Under the pieces are notes generated by a model, which saw only the letters and a list, made by a program, of their open reading frames with translations, had not been told where the DNA came from and made no database searches. This document shows positions 26,794 through 35,661 of a DNA stretch of 64,000 nucleotides, one piece after another; position 1 is the first letter of the stretch; each line of letters opens with the position of its first letter. The position numbers and the translations under genes are program-made. This DNA is from Mesorhizobium sp. (GTDB lineage: Bacteria; Pseudomonadota; Alphaproteobacteria; Rhizobiales; Rhizobiaceae): NCBI GenBank assembly GCA_004020875.1, contig SAPZ01000001.1, positions 434,001 through 498,000 of the forward strand. The letters run 5' to 3'.

Positions 26794-29190
26794 ATGGCTA
26801 CGCAACCCAATCCAGGGATCCTCTGGTTCGAAGACATCGGACGAGATGATGTTGCCCATGTTGGCGGCAAGAATGCGTCATTGGGCGAGTTGGTCCGGGC
26901 ATTGAGTTCGGAGGGCATTCGCGTTCCCCCTGGCTTTGCGACTACAGCCGAGGTCTATTGGACGTTCGTCCAGGCCAATGGCCTCGAGGAGCGAATGCAG
27001 CGCCTTCTTGCCGATCTGGACGGGGGCAAGATTTCCCTTGATGAGGCGGGCAGGGGCATTCGAGAGCTGTTCTTGCACGGTGACTGGCCCGAGCAAATAG
27101 CGGATGAAATTGCTGCTGCCTATCGGCGGCTTTGCGAACGCGCCGGCAAGCCGGAAGTCGACGTCGCCGTCCGTTCCAGCGCGACAGCCGAAGATCTGCC
27201 GGGCGCCAGTTTTGCCGGTCAGCAGGAAACATTCCTGAACATTCGCGGCGAGAGGGCATTGCTCGCTGCCTGCCGCCGCTGCTACGCCTCGCTCTTCACC
27301 GACCGAGCGATCAGCTATCGCAAGGCGCAGGGCTTCGACCATATGAGCGTCGCCCTCTCGATCGGCGTTCAGCATATGGTCCGATCTGACATCGGCGGAT
27401 CGGGAGTGATGTTCTCGATCGACACGGAGACAGGCTTCAAGGACGTGGTGTTGATCGACGCCAGCTGGGGGCTTGGCGAGAACGTCGTGCAGGGCATCGT
27501 CGACCCCGATGAGTATCAGGTCTTCAAGCCTCTGCTGGCGGATCCTGCCGTGGTGCCGATCATTGGCAAGAAACGCGGCAGCAAGGAGCAAAAGCTGATC
27601 TACGCCGCCGGCGAAAAGCCGACGCGCAATGTTCCGACCTCCAAGGCGGAGCGCATGAGCTTCGTGCTGACGGATGAGGAAATCCTGACGCTCGCCAGAT
27701 GGGCTGCCGCGATTGAAGCCCACTATGCCTGCCCGATGGACATGGAATGGGCCAAGGACGGGCAGACGGGCGAGATATTCATAGTCCAGGCCAGGCCGGA
27801 GACGGTCCAGTCGCGCCGTCAGGCGGCGGCATTCAAATCCTACAGGATCGTCAAGGCAGGGCGGAGGATTCTGAGCGGACTTGCCGTTGGCGACGCGGTC
27901 GTAGCGGGCCGTGTTTGCCTGATTGAAGACCCCCGCGATATCGGCGACTTCGTTGACGGTGCGATACTCGTCACCCGCACAACGGACCCGGATTGGGTGC
28001 CGGTGATGAAGAGGGCGGCCGCGATCGTCACCGATCATGGTGGGCGCACGTCGCATGCGGCAATTGTCAGCCGTGAATTGGGGCTGCCGGCGATCGTCGG
28101 CGCCGGTAACGCCACTGCATTGCTCCACGGCGAGCAGGAAGTGACGGTATCCTGCGCGGAGGGTGATCAGGGCTTTGTCTATGAAGGGACGGCGACGTTC
28201 GAAGCCGAAACCATCGAGGTGGGCAATCTCCCGCTGACCCACACAAAGCTGATGTTGAATCTCGGGAATCCCGCGGCGGCCATGCATTGGTGGCGCCTGC
28301 CTGCGGACGGTGTCGGCCTCGCCCGCATGGAGTTCGTGGTGAGCAACCACATCCGTGTTCATCCGATGGCGCTCCTGCGCTACGACGAGCTCGAGGACGA
28401 GGCCGCAAGGCGCGAAATTGCCGAGTTGACGGTCGGTTACCCGGACAAGGCCGAGTATTTCGTCGACCGCCTGGCGCGCGGCTTGGCGCGAATTGCCGCC
28501 GCGCTCTACCCCAAACCGGTCATAATTCGCATGAGCGATTTCAAGACGAACGAATATGCCGGGCTGATCGGTGGCGCACAGTTCGAGCCGAAAGAAGAAA
28601 ACCCGATGATCGGCTTCAGGGGGGCCGCCCGCTATTACTCGCCGCGCTATCGGGACGGGTTCGCGCTCGAATGTCGTGCTGTCCGTCGCCTACGCGACGA
28701 CATGGGTTTCCGCAACGTCGTGGTGATGATCCCGTTCTGCCGATCGACGCACGAGGCCGACCGTGTGCTGGAAGTGATGGCCGAGAACGGTTTGCGTCGC
28801 GGAGAGGATGGGCTCGAGGTCTTCGTCATGTGCGAGGTTCCGTCGAATGTGATCCTTGCGGCCGAGTTCGCAACACGCTTCGACGGATTCTCGATCGGCT
28901 CGAACGACCTTACGCAACTTACTCTCGGCGTCGACCGGGATTCGGCTGACCTTGCTGCGTTGTTCGACGAGCAGGACCAGGCGGTGAAGTGGATGATCTC
29001 CAACGTCATCGCCGCGGCACGAAAGGCGGGCGCCAAGATCGGTCTCTGCGGTCAGGCACCTAGCGACCATCCCGAGTTTGCCGCCTTCCTCGTCGAGTGC
29101 GGCATCGATTCGATCTCCGTGAGTCCCGACAGTTTCATCGCCGTAAAACGCCAGATCGCTGCAGCCGAAGCAGTACACAAACCGGAGTAG
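26794..29190 (+). CDS. ppsA: Phosphoenolpyruvate synthase
   Basis: A 798-aa enzyme converting pyruvate, ATP and water to PEP, AMP and phosphate. The N-terminal ATP-grasp part has GGKNASLGELVRAL near residue 23 and VRSSATAEDLPGASFAGQQ near 130. The central phosphohistidine domain has VTDHGGRTSHAAIVSRELG near 412 (swivelling His). The C-terminal PEP/pyruvate barrel ends with KIGLCGQAPSDHPEFA (active-site Cys) and SISVSPDSF. GGAGG lies 7 nt before the ATG. It is 5 nt from the CBS-BON gene and under a FixK-type box. The reversible reaction could instead support pyruvate use or ATP yield in low oxygen; direction is inference. Confidence 0.95.
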   Translation: MATQPNPGILWFEDIGRDDVAHVGGKNASLGELVRALSSEGIRVPPGFATTAEVYWTFVQANGLEERMQRLLADLDGGKISLDEAGRGIRELFLHGDWPEQIADEIAAAYRRLCERAGKPEVDVAVRSSATAEDLPGASFAGQQETFLNIRGERALLAACRRCYASLFTDRAISYRKAQGFDHMSVALSIGVQHMVRSDIGGSGVMFSIDTETGFKDVVLIDASWGLGENVVQGIVDPDEYQVFKPLLADPAVVPIIGKKRGSKEQKLIYAAGEKPTRNVPTSKAERMSFVLTDEEILTLARWAAAIEAHYACPMDMEWAKDGQTGEIFIVQARPETVQSRRQAAAFKSYRIVKAGRRILSGLAVGDAVVAGRVCLIEDPRDIGDFVDGAILVTRTTDPDWVPVMKRAAAIVTDHGGRTSHAAIVSRELGLPAIVGAGNATALLHGEQEVTVSCAEGDQGFVYEGTATFEAETIEVGNLPLTHTKLMLNLGNPAAAMHWWRLPADGVGLARMEFVVSNHIRVHPMALLRYDELEDEAARREIAELTVGYPDKAEYFVDRLARGLARIAAALYPKPVIIRMSDFKTNEYAGLIGGAQFEPKEENPMIGFRGAARYYSPRYRDGFALECRAVRRLRDDMGFRNVVVMIPFCRSTHEADRVLEVMAENGLRRGEDGLEVFVMCEVPSNVILAAEFATRFDGFSIGSNDLTQLTLGVDRDSADLAALFDEQDQAVKWMISNVIAAARKAGAKIGLCGQAPSDHPEFAAFLVECGIDSISVSPDSFIAVKRQIAAAEAVHKPE

Positions 29191-29195
29191 GCACA

Positions 29196-29876
29196 ATGAA
29201 AGCCAGCGACATCATGACGATCGGCGCGATAACAGTGCGCCCAGACAGCACCGTCGCCCATGCGGCGCGCCTGATGGTTGAGCGCGGGATCAGCGGACTG
29301 CCGGTCGTCACTGCGAACGGAAAGCTCGTCGGAATGATGACCGAACATGACCTGCTGCACCGCAAGGAACTCGGTACAGCGGACCATCGCTCGCGTTGGC
29401 TCGGTCTTTGGCTCGATGCGGACAAGCTGGCGCATCACTATGCGCGCGAGCATGGACGCAAAGTGGAAGACGTGATGAGCCGCGACCTAGTGAGCGTTGG
29501 TCCGGATACCCCCGTCAGCGAGATCGTTGAGATCATGGAAACCAGGGGGATCAAACGGGTGCCCGTCGTTCGCGACGGGCAGGTGATCGGTATGGTCAGC
29601 CGCGCCAATCTGTTATCGACCTTGGCTCGGCTGACAGGCGAGCCCTCCCAACCAGTCCTGGACGACCTCACAATTCGCAAGAAGATTGTGGACGAGATTG
29701 CGCGACAGCTGTGGGCACCGGGTGCCACGGTCGACATTGCCGTTCGCGATGGTGTCGTCACGCTGAACGGAACGGCCAGGGCCCACCATGTAAAAGACGC
29801 CGTGCGGGTGGTTGCCGAGAACGCACCCGGTACAGTTCGGGTTTGGGACAATATTCGCGTTGTCGCCGAATCCTGA
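29196..29876 (+). CDS. CBS-CBS-BON domain protein
   Basis: A 226-aa protein. CBS1 spans about residues 1-60 (MTIGAITVRPDSTVAHAARL, GLPVVTANGKLVGMMTE), CBS2 about 90-150 (VMSRDLVSVGPDTPVSEIV, RVPVVRDGQVIGMVSR) and a BON domain about 165-225 (AVRDGVVTLNGTARAHHVKD). Adenylate-sensing CBS domains joined to a BON module, which often contacts membranes or envelopes, are common in rhizobial stress proteins. It starts 5 nt after ppsA and shares its promoter, so it may gauge energy state while PEP synthase is made. Confidence 0.9.
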   Translation: MKASDIMTIGAITVRPDSTVAHAARLMVERGISGLPVVTANGKLVGMMTEHDLLHRKELGTADHRSRWLGLWLDADKLAHHYAREHGRKVEDVMSRDLVSVGPDTPVSEIVEIMETRGIKRVPVVRDGQVIGMVSRANLLSTLARLTGEPSQPVLDDLTIRKKIVDEIARQLWAPGATVDIAVRDGVVTLNGTARAHHVKDAVRVVAENAPGTVRVWDNIRVVAES

Positions 29877-29957
29877 CATGTCGCCGGGGCAAGCGTGAGG
29901 CGACTGCGGTTTTGGTGTTACCGCCGCATGGCTGCCCCCTTGGACTAAGTAGCAGTA

Positions 29958-31046
29958 TCACTGCCCGTTACCATGCTGGGTCGTCTCGACCAGCTCGCTT
30001 CGCATCAGCCAAAGGCCTGGCACCATCGGCAGCCAGAGTGTGAAACCGCGCAGGATCAAGGTGGCGGCAAGACTGCCTTCGATGCCATTTCCCATAACGT
30101 GGAGCAGGCCTGTGCAGGTTCCCTCGAAGGTGCCCAGGCCGAGGGGGATTGGCGAGAGCGTTGCCACCCCTGAAGCCAGGACGAAGCTCAGGAATGCGCT
30201 GATCGGATCAACGGCGAGCCCGATCGAGCGGGCGGCGATCCATAATGTCGCCGCGTCCAGTAGAAAGACGCCAATCTGCAGAAGGAACGCTTCAAGGATG
30301 AGTTTCCCGTCGCGCAGCATGTCTGTGTGCGCGCTGGCGAGGATCGCAGCCATACTTGCCGCCGGCGCCCAGCGAAGCGCGGCCTTCGGGATAATTCGCC
30401 CTTGTCGCCGGATCAAGAGGAAGGTGGCGAGGACCAGCGCCAGTAGAACGATGACAAAAGCGATCGCAAGCGGGAGCCAGGCCGTGCCCAAGTCGCCGCT
30501 GTGCCACAAGACCACGAAGGCCAAAAGACCGACCATCAGGTAACTCGCATAGTACGAGAACCCGTCGACCAGGAGCGCTGTCATGACCAGCGACGGGGCC
30601 ACTCCCCGCCGCGCCAGCCCTTTCGCGACGATCATAGTGCCGCTCAAGCCGCTGGAGGGGAGCGCCTGATTTGCAAAAAGCTGAACGACCGCGAGCTTGA
30701 ACAGGCCAGCAAACGACTGCCGGATTCCGGCACGGGAAAGAATCCTGAACCAGACGGCAGCGGCGCAGGCATAGGTGGACATCTGAAATGCAACCGCTGC
30801 GGCAAGCCAGAGGGGATCGGCGGATTTCAGGGTGGAAAGGAAAACCTGAAGGTCGCCGAAGTGAAGTGCAAAGCTGACAATCACACCCAAGAGAAGCAGG
30901 CCGGACAGCCAGCCGACCGCAATTCCGATGCCCGGAAGCTCGACGTCGGGAAGGCCAGGCACGGACTCGGGATGGATGACCTGTCCTTCTCCTTTGGGAG
31001 GCTGGGCTGCGTCCTGTCGATGCTGGAGGGAAGTTTCCCCGCTCAA
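29958..31046 (-). CDS. UPF0104/YbhN-like integral membrane protein
   Basis: A 362-aa membrane protein with about eight helices, of the lysylphosphatidylglycerol-synthase transmembrane-region family. Recognisable parts are LFANQALPSSGLSGTMIVAKGL near residue 130 and LSPIPLGLGTFEGTC near 300. It lacks the cytoplasmic synthase domain of MprF, so it may flip or handle a lipid rather than aminoacylate it. The most upstream start is a TTG at 31046 that overlaps the lipoprotein stop (TTGA); no ATG lies near the N-terminus, so the start is uncertain. It is co-transcribed with the lipoprotein from a site with a FixK-like box. Confidence 0.82.
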   Translation of the reverse strand: MSGETSLQHRQDAAQPPKGEGQVIHPESVPGLPDVELPGIGIAVGWLSGLLLLGVIVSFALHFGDLQVFLSTLKSADPLWLAAAVAFQMSTYACAAAVWFRILSRAGIRQSFAGLFKLAVVQLFANQALPSSGLSGTMIVAKGLARRGVAPSLVMTALLVDGFSYYASYLMVGLLAFVVLWHSGDLGTAWLPLAIAFVIVLLALVLATFLLIRRQGRIIPKAALRWAPAASMAAILASAHTDMLRDGKLILEAFLLQIGVFLLDAATLWIAARSIGLAVDPISAFLSFVLASGVATLSPIPLGLGTFEGTCTGLLHVMGNGIEGSLAATLILRGFTLWLPMVPGLWLMRSELVETTQHGNGQ

Positions 31047-31321
31047 GGGCGCCCAGCCCTAGAGGGCGAGGCATAGGTTTGCATCTGAAAGCCGGTGACG
31101 ATCGGAGGCGGCGAGAAGTTCTTGAACCCAACTCGCGGCTCGTCGCAGTTTGGGTCGAATTCGCCCAGTGGAACCGAGCGATGACATTGAGGTACGCCTG
31201 TGTGCGAGTTGCTGGAGGTTCCAATAGAGCCCGTGGTCTGCGAACACCCGGCAACCGTCACGAGCAAAACGAGCGAGGCAACCAATTTCCCGCCCATGGG
31301 GACAAGACTTACACTTGACAT
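31043..31321 (-). CDS. Small lipoprotein, paralogue of the 16067 protein
   Basis: A 92-aa predicted lipoprotein. A hydrophobic leader ends in the lipobox VAGC (Cys26) and the mature part carries EFDPNCDEPRVGFKNF. This aligns with KFDPDCDCPKKGYKGF of the lipoprotein at 16067. The rest of the two mature sequences differs. The stop overlaps the TTG start of the YbhN-like gene, so the two are translationally coupled. No function is known for the motif. Confidence 0.75.
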   Translation of the reverse strand: MSSVSLVPMGGKLVASLVLLVTVAGCSQTTGSIGTSSNSHTGVPQCHRSVPLGEFDPNCDEPRVGFKNFSPPPIVTGFQMQTYASPSRAGRP

Positions 31322-31391
31322 GGCTACGCCCTTCCCAATTTACAAAAAAGCAGCTTAATCAATCATTTACCATAAGTTGCCCAGGGTTTCT

Positions 31392-31405
31392 TTGTCCAAG
31401 ATCAA
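31392..31405 (-). promoter_or_regulatory. FixK/FNR-type box, one mismatch
   Basis: TTGTC-CAAG-ATCAA, with one core difference (T for A at position 4), 70 bp upstream of the lipoprotein start at 31321. Confidence 0.55.
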
Positions 31406-31573
31406 AACCGCGATACGGATTTGGAACACGGGAAACGGACGCACCGAGCGTCGCATTTTCACGCGGTCCTACACCCCCTCGGCTCTGCTTTCCGGAGCGG
31501 CCCCATGATCAGCGGCGGCTTGCCGAATGCGTGGAGCATTCGCCAATGCTGCAGTCTGCCGTTCGGTGGTGTG

Positions 31574-32182
31574 TCACAGGGCGGTGAGATCCTCCGCTCC
31601 ATGCAGGAGCGACAAGGATGGCCGCAGCAGATCCTCCAGACATCTTGCAAAGCCATTCTGTACCTCGGCTGGTGGAGCCGTGTAGATTTTGTAGGAAAAG
31701 TTGGTGCTTTGCGGCCCCGCGGTCGCCAATGTCAGCTCGAAGTCGCCGCCGATGAACGCTTGCAGGAAGTTGCTGGCTGCGACCCGGTCGAGTGTCGCTG
31801 CCATGATCCCGCCGTCCTTGTGGACTTCGTAGTCCATATCGTTCACGGACCGGAAAGTGGGGGATGTGAATGTTGCAGCCGAGAGATCCAAGAGCTGTAG
31901 CTCTTCCGACAGTGGTTGGTGCGCGGCCATCGTTATGAAGCCGATTGCGACGGACTCGTTCGACTTGTCGTAGCCGGCGAATGCGGTGAACTCGACCAAT
32001 TCCGGCGTCGCGGGATTTTGCATGTCGAGTATGATTTCGCAGATCTTTGCGTCATCGGTCTCGTCAAGATTGTAGGTGTAGCCGATGGCATCAGGCACGA
32101 TGGTCCCAGCGACAGCTACCGGCATATTCATCCCGGCCAAGCCAGCGATAAGTGCCGCGCGGGCGAACAGGGACCTCATCAT
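31574..32182 (-). CDS. Hypothetical exported protein
   Basis: A 202-aa protein with a signal peptide (RSLFARAALIAGLAG, cleavage near AVA-GT, about residue 25). The remainder is soluble and acidic with no domain I recognise. It contains DETDDAKICEIILDMQNPAT and a central ELQLLDLSAATFTSPTFRS. Start at 32182 (tandem ATG) after GGGAAGG; an extension to 32233 is open but lacks a ribosome binding site and would approach the box. A full FixK-type box 56 bp upstream suggests low-oxygen induction. Probably periplasmic, of unknown role. Confidence 0.75.
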   Translation of the reverse strand: MMRSLFARAALIAGLAGMNMPVAVAGTIVPDAIGYTYNLDETDDAKICEIILDMQNPATPELVEFTAFAGYDKSNESVAIGFITMAAHQPLSEELQLLDLSAATFTSPTFRSVNDMDYEVHKDGGIMAATLDRVAASNFLQAFIGGDFELTLATAGPQSTNFSYKIYTAPPAEVQNGFARCLEDLLRPSLSLLHGAEDLTAL

Positions 32183-32238
32183 GCCTTCCCTTTCGTAAAA
32201 TAGGCTGAAAAGGATATCCGCACTCGTCGCCATCTTGA

Positions 32239-32252
32239 TTGATGCGCGTCAA
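32239..32252 (-). promoter_or_regulatory. FixK/FNR-type box
   Basis: TTGAT-GCGC-GTCAA, full match to TTGAY-N4-RTCAA, 56 bp upstream of the exported protein start at 32182. Confidence 0.72.
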
Positions 32253-32384
32253 GAAAGGCAGAAATCAAACCTGCGGTGCTCAGTGTGCGTGACGGAGGCC
32301 AAGGCACGCGTTAGCCCTGCACTCATGTCATGCCTCAGCCGGTCGGTTGCGCTTCGGCAATGAAGATCACCGGCCATCTGCGAC

Positions 32385-32398
32385 TTGATGCTTATCAA
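32385..32398 (+). promoter_or_regulatory. FixK/FNR-type box (perfect half-sites)
   Basis: TTGAT-GCTT-ATCAA, 97 bp upstream of the universal stress protein start at 32496. Confidence 0.8.
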
Positions 32399-32495
32399 TG
32401 CCGGATCGGCAATTTCCCGGAAAATGCGGCGTTGACCAAAGGAATGGACGCCGACCAGCGGCAATGCTGATCGGGCGCAGGTCGGAGGACGATCG

Positions 32496-32921
32496 ATGCA
32501 GCATATTCTGCTTGCGACGGATGGTTCGAAGAGCGCGGGCCGGGCAACGAGCGTGGCCGCGAATCTGTCGCGAGCCATGGGGAGCAGGCTGTCCATTCTC
32601 ACGGTTGGCGAATCCCTATCCGAAGACGTGAAGCAGTTCGCACGAGCGGAAGGAAACGTCGCCGACGCGATCGAAGGATTTTCTGATTGGCTGCTGCGGC
32701 AGGCAAGGACTGTCGCCGCAAAGGCGGGCGTTTCGGTCATTCACACCCAATCAGGCTGGGGTGATCCCGCCGAGGTGATCATTGAATTCGCACAGCGGGA
32801 GAAGGTGCATGCGATCGTGGTTGGTCGGCGCGGCCGCGGCAGACTGACCGGATTGCTTATGGGGAGCGTCTCGCAAAAATTGGTGAGCTTGGCGCCTTGC
32901 ACTGTCGTTGTCGTGCCATGA
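32496..32921 (+). CDS. Universal stress protein, single domain
   Basis: A 141-aa UspA-fold protein. It starts MQHILLATDGSKSAGRATS and ends with the nucleotide-binding signature VVGRRGRGRLTGLLMGSVSQKLV, a complete G-2x-G-9x-G(S) pattern, so ATP binding is expected. This differs from the two longer Usps at 19908 and 48590, which carry the GHSRFRE variant. It is monocistronic, followed by convergent stress genes, with a perfect FixK-type box upstream. Confidence 0.93.
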   Translation: MQHILLATDGSKSAGRATSVAANLSRAMGSRLSILTVGESLSEDVKQFARAEGNVADAIEGFSDWLLRQARTVAAKAGVSVIHTQSGWGDPAEVIIEFAQREKVHAIVVGRRGRGRLTGLLMGSVSQKLVSLAPCTVVVVP

Positions 32922-33088
32922 TGCCGCCCTCGCTGTCTGTGCTGCCGATCAAGGAGCGGTGACGAGCAGCAACTTGGGCATGCTCAGCGACTGGCCCCGA
33001 GAACGCGCTGAACAATTTGGACACCAGCCAAGGCGTCGATGCTGAGCGATGCTCCGATAACGAAGATCCGACCCTTCGCGGTGCCGCG

Positions 33089-33553
33089 CTATGCTGCGGG
33101 ACCAGCGACGCCGAGATCGACGATCGCCCTGCGCAACCCTGCGGGGGACAGCTTTGTCCAATCCTTTGAAACTTCCTTGATGACCGCAACGCTGAGCTTC
33201 GGAGAGAGCTTCTGACGGAGCAGCCCTAGCATTCGCGGCTCTGCCACGATCGCCAATCTGTCGAACTCATGGGCGGCATGGCGGTGCTCCAGTTGTTCGA
33301 TCAACATGTCGGCAAAGGCCGACTCCTGCTCACGAACAGGATTTGAATGATATTCCATGGCGGAACGGCGCGACCCTTCGGAGGCGAAGCTGCGACCCGG
33401 TCGGTCAGCCATGATCTCGCGCAATTGCTTCTGATCGGCATCGAAAGTCAGATCATGCAACCGATCTGCAGCGTCGCCAGCTACCTCCAGATCGCGCACG
33501 ATGCGACCGCGAGCGCCATCAGCGATCAGTACCCAGGTAATCGTTGGTTTCAT
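33089..33553 (-). CDS. Host attachment protein family (AtsE-like)
   Basis: A 154-aa soluble protein of the host-attachment family (eRF1-like fold). Motifs are TWVLIADGARGRIVRD at the N-terminus, AFADMLIEQLEHRHAAHEFDRL near residue 80 and LSPKLSVAVIKEVSKDWTKL near 115. The name comes from Agrobacterium plant-attachment mutants, but members are widespread and probably RNA- or ribosome-related. It lies 31 nt after the HPF-like gene and shares its promoter, which supports a role with dormant ribosomes; that link is inference. Confidence 0.85.
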   Translation of the reverse strand: MKPTITWVLIADGARGRIVRDLEVAGDAADRLHDLTFDADQKQLREIMADRPGRSFASEGSRRSAMEYHSNPVREQESAFADMLIEQLEHRHAAHEFDRLAIVAEPRMLGLLRQKLSPKLSVAVIKEVSKDWTKLSPAGLRRAIVDLGVAGPAA

Positions 33554-33584
33554 CGTTCAACTCCCCTGTCCGGCAGGCTCGGCT

Positions 33585-34139
33585 TTACGATACAATGGTC
33601 ACAGCCGACACGTGGGGACCCTGTGCGCCGGCGTGCTCCGAAAAACGAACTTCCACTCCCTTGGTCAACGCAGACCATTGCTTTTCCGACGCCACGCTCT
33701 CGCGCCGAAAGAAGAACTCCCGTCCATCCTGTGCCGCAATGAATCCATAGCCTTCTTCGGGCACCAGCCGGGCAATCGTGCCGCGTAGCGTTTCGGGATG
33801 GAACTTGACCCGATAGCCACTGCTTTTGCGGACGTGATCTTCCAATTGGCGTTGTGCCGCGTTGAAGCTGTCCCTGATCGCGACGTAGACATCTTCGTGA
33901 GCGCGTTTCTCCTCGTGTTCCCTCCCGGTCACGATTTCCAGTCCCGGAACAGTGACGTCGACCTGCACGCGGTAGATGCGCCCCTTATGGCCGTGCCTGT
34001 GCGGAGCCTCTACCAGGACCGCACACGACGTTATCCGATCATGGAAGCGGGTCAGCCGGCCAATCCGTTCGCGAACTACCTCTTCTATCGAAGCTGAAGG
34101 TTCCATCCCGCGGAACCGTATCTGCGGCTCAATCTGCAT
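33585..34139 (-). CDS. Ribosome hibernation factor (HPF/RaiA) fused to a cold-shock domain
   Basis: A 184-aa protein. Residues about 1-108 are an HPF/RaiA beta-alpha fold (IRFRGMEPSASIEEVVRERI, KGRIYRVQVDVTVPG, DVYVAIRDSFNAAQRQLEDH). Residues about 118-184 are a cold-shock domain (LRGTIARLVPEEGYGFIAAQ, an RNP1-like EGYGFI and RNP2-like EFFFRR). Long HPFs normally carry a dimerisation domain at the C-terminus, so this replaces 100S-dimer formation with an RNA-binding module. It is first gene of a pair with the host-attachment protein and has a FixK-type box 59 bp upstream. Confidence 0.9.
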   Translation of the reverse strand: MQIEPQIRFRGMEPSASIEEVVRERIGRLTRFHDRITSCAVLVEAPHRHGHKGRIYRVQVDVTVPGLEIVTGREHEEKRAHEDVYVAIRDSFNAAQRQLEDHVRKSSGYRVKFHPETLRGTIARLVPEEGYGFIAAQDGREFFFRRESVASEKQWSALTKGVEVRFSEHAGAQGPHVSAVTIVS

Positions 34140-34198
34140 GGCAATTACACACCTGATGAATTGACCCGGAACTTTCTCACGATCTGGGTGCCCGGCAA

Positions 34199-34212
34199 TT
34201 GACCGGGATCAA
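34199..34212 (-). promoter_or_regulatory. FixK/FNR-type box
   Basis: TTGAC-CGGG-ATCAA, full match, 59 bp upstream of the HPF-cold-shock gene start at 34139. Confidence 0.75.
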
Positions 34213-34309
34213 AACCATAGCGACAGTGCGAGAGGCGTCGATGAGCTGCGGTCCGACAAATCGCATCATGCAAGATCCTCCAGCAAAAGGCAGAATTGGA
34301 TTATTTTGA

Positions 34310-34589
34310 ATGAGCGAGCAGCGCGCACGCTCGAAGGCCGTAGCATTCCTGAAAGGCGATCCATACGGCCGAACCAGCGCGCAGGTCGCACGCGCCATCA
34401 AGGACATTCAGCTCAGGCCGCAGCCCGGTGAAGGCTTGCCAGGACCTGGCCACGCCGGCGTGGGAATTCCAAGTCGTGATGACGACCGCGGACAAAGACC
34501 AGTTCGACCACGGCGTTATTGATGGCTACCTCGCGCTGGATGCGAGAAGTGGCGAATTCTTCCGCGGAAATTTGCCGTTGTTGGATTGA
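34310..34589 (+). pseudogene. Small hypothetical gene split by a frameshift
   Basis: The ATG frame (SEQRARSKAVAFLKGDPYGR, then TSAQVARAIKDIQ) loses its coding look near 34415. A second frame then continues with KACQDLATPAWEFQVVMTTA and DKDQFDHGVIDGYLALDARS to a stop at 34587. Joined, the two give a protein of about 90 residues with a plausible globular composition. I do not recognise the family, and no good ribosome binding site precedes 34310. It may be a degraded member of the same low-oxygen block. Confidence 0.45.
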
Positions 34590-34654
34590 GGGCGCGGCCC
34601 AAGGACAATTCGCATGTGCTGCCCATTCGCGCCAGAAGCTTATCTCGAGAGTAT

Positions 34655-34668
34655 TTGCTTCAAATCAA
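34655..34668 (+). promoter_or_regulatory. FixK/FNR-type box, one mismatch
   Basis: TTGCT-TCAA-ATCAA, 69 bp upstream of the small protein start at 34738. Confidence 0.55.
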
Positions 34669-34737
34669 TAACGGACCCTCGGCAGTTCGCTATCAGTCGA
34701 TCAGTTTTCGGTTCGGTGAGCGACTAGGGATAATCCC

Positions 34738-35055
34738 ATGACCAGCTATCGCGTGACGTTCTTCAAGAACCTCGTCAATTCCAATGGCCATCAATTCAAG
34801 TGCCCGCAAGGCACAGTGGAAATTCGGCGGGCGCGCAATCTGGACCGCGCATTCCAGGCCGCTGAGCGACGGTACGAACGCGCAAAAAAAATCTGCAACT
34901 GGACCCTATATGCCGATGTTGCCGAGCTGGAGACAGCGGAGGACAGCGGCAACTCGCTGCGCTTGGTTGAGCCTTCGTCACACGAGCACTTTACGCCGAA
35001 CCCCTGCGGGCGGCGTGGCTCGGCCCACATTGGTCATGCGATCTCCCACAATTGA
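34738..35055 (+). CDS. Small conserved hypothetical protein
   Basis: A 105-aa basic protein without signal peptide. The conserved-looking core is YRVTFFKNLVNSNGHQFKCP followed by ARNLDRAFQAAERRYERAKK and NWTLYADVAELE, resembling small rhizobial proteins of unknown function. The last about 30 residues look like unstructured read-through. The start is at an ATG with only a weak GGGATAATCCC upstream. The FixK-like box puts it in the same putative regulon. Confidence 0.65.
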   Translation: MTSYRVTFFKNLVNSNGHQFKCPQGTVEIRRARNLDRAFQAAERRYERAKKICNWTLYADVAELETAEDSGNSLRLVEPSSHEHFTPNPCGRRGSAHIGHAISHN

Positions 35056-35661
35056 ACCAGTGCCTATCAGTCCTGCGGGGCGGCCCTCCTACCCGGCTGC
35101 GGACTGTCCAAGCCGCAAAACCGGCCCCCGGAAACGCTCCCGTCCGCCGAAGCGCGGCCCGCAACCCATACCTCGGCACTGCCATGCCGATATCTTCTCC
35201 AGTGCGTGGGATTACTTAGGAGAATTGCCTAGGGGAGAAACCGGATTGTTTGAAAGCCCTCTTTGCGTCGAGACTTGAGACCTGCCGATATCGAAATCGA
35301 GCGTCGGCAACGGTCATCGCAACGGCATACTTAAGGAGAGGGTTGATGATCCTCTACTTGCATTCCGCGTCACGAGGCATGGTAACGACAATCGGCACGA
35401 GCATATCCTGCGGTCGCGAGCGTGCTTCATCTGCTCTGCGCAAGCTCGTGAGAGACCTGTTCGATCCCTACCGGCCCGAGCTTCACTATATGCGCGGCCC
35501 CGGGCCGAGGTGGCGCGAGAAGAACGGCAATCTGCGCGTGGGGTAGATAGGCGAAACGCGCGCATGTACCGCCGTGCTCGGTGCGATTCATCGCTCCGCC
35601 TTCGCACGCCATCCCGTCCGGCAGTCGCCGAGCAATGTCCCTCGCGGCGGCTGTCGCCAAT
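35056..35661. other. Long region without a supported gene
   Basis: About 600 bases between the small hypothetical gene and the sugar-transporter promoter. Short open frames exist on both strands (for example 35346-35546 forward), but none has a convincing ribosome binding site, motif or composition. No repeat or terminator was recognised. Confidence 0.4.

Noticed and set aside
26878..28362. 494-codon open frame on the reverse strand
   Set aside because: Antisense to ppsA, which has all catalytic motifs; shadow of GC-rich codon use.
35346..35546. 66-codon forward frame upstream of the sugar transporter
   Set aside because: No ribosome binding site at good distance, no motif and atypical composition.
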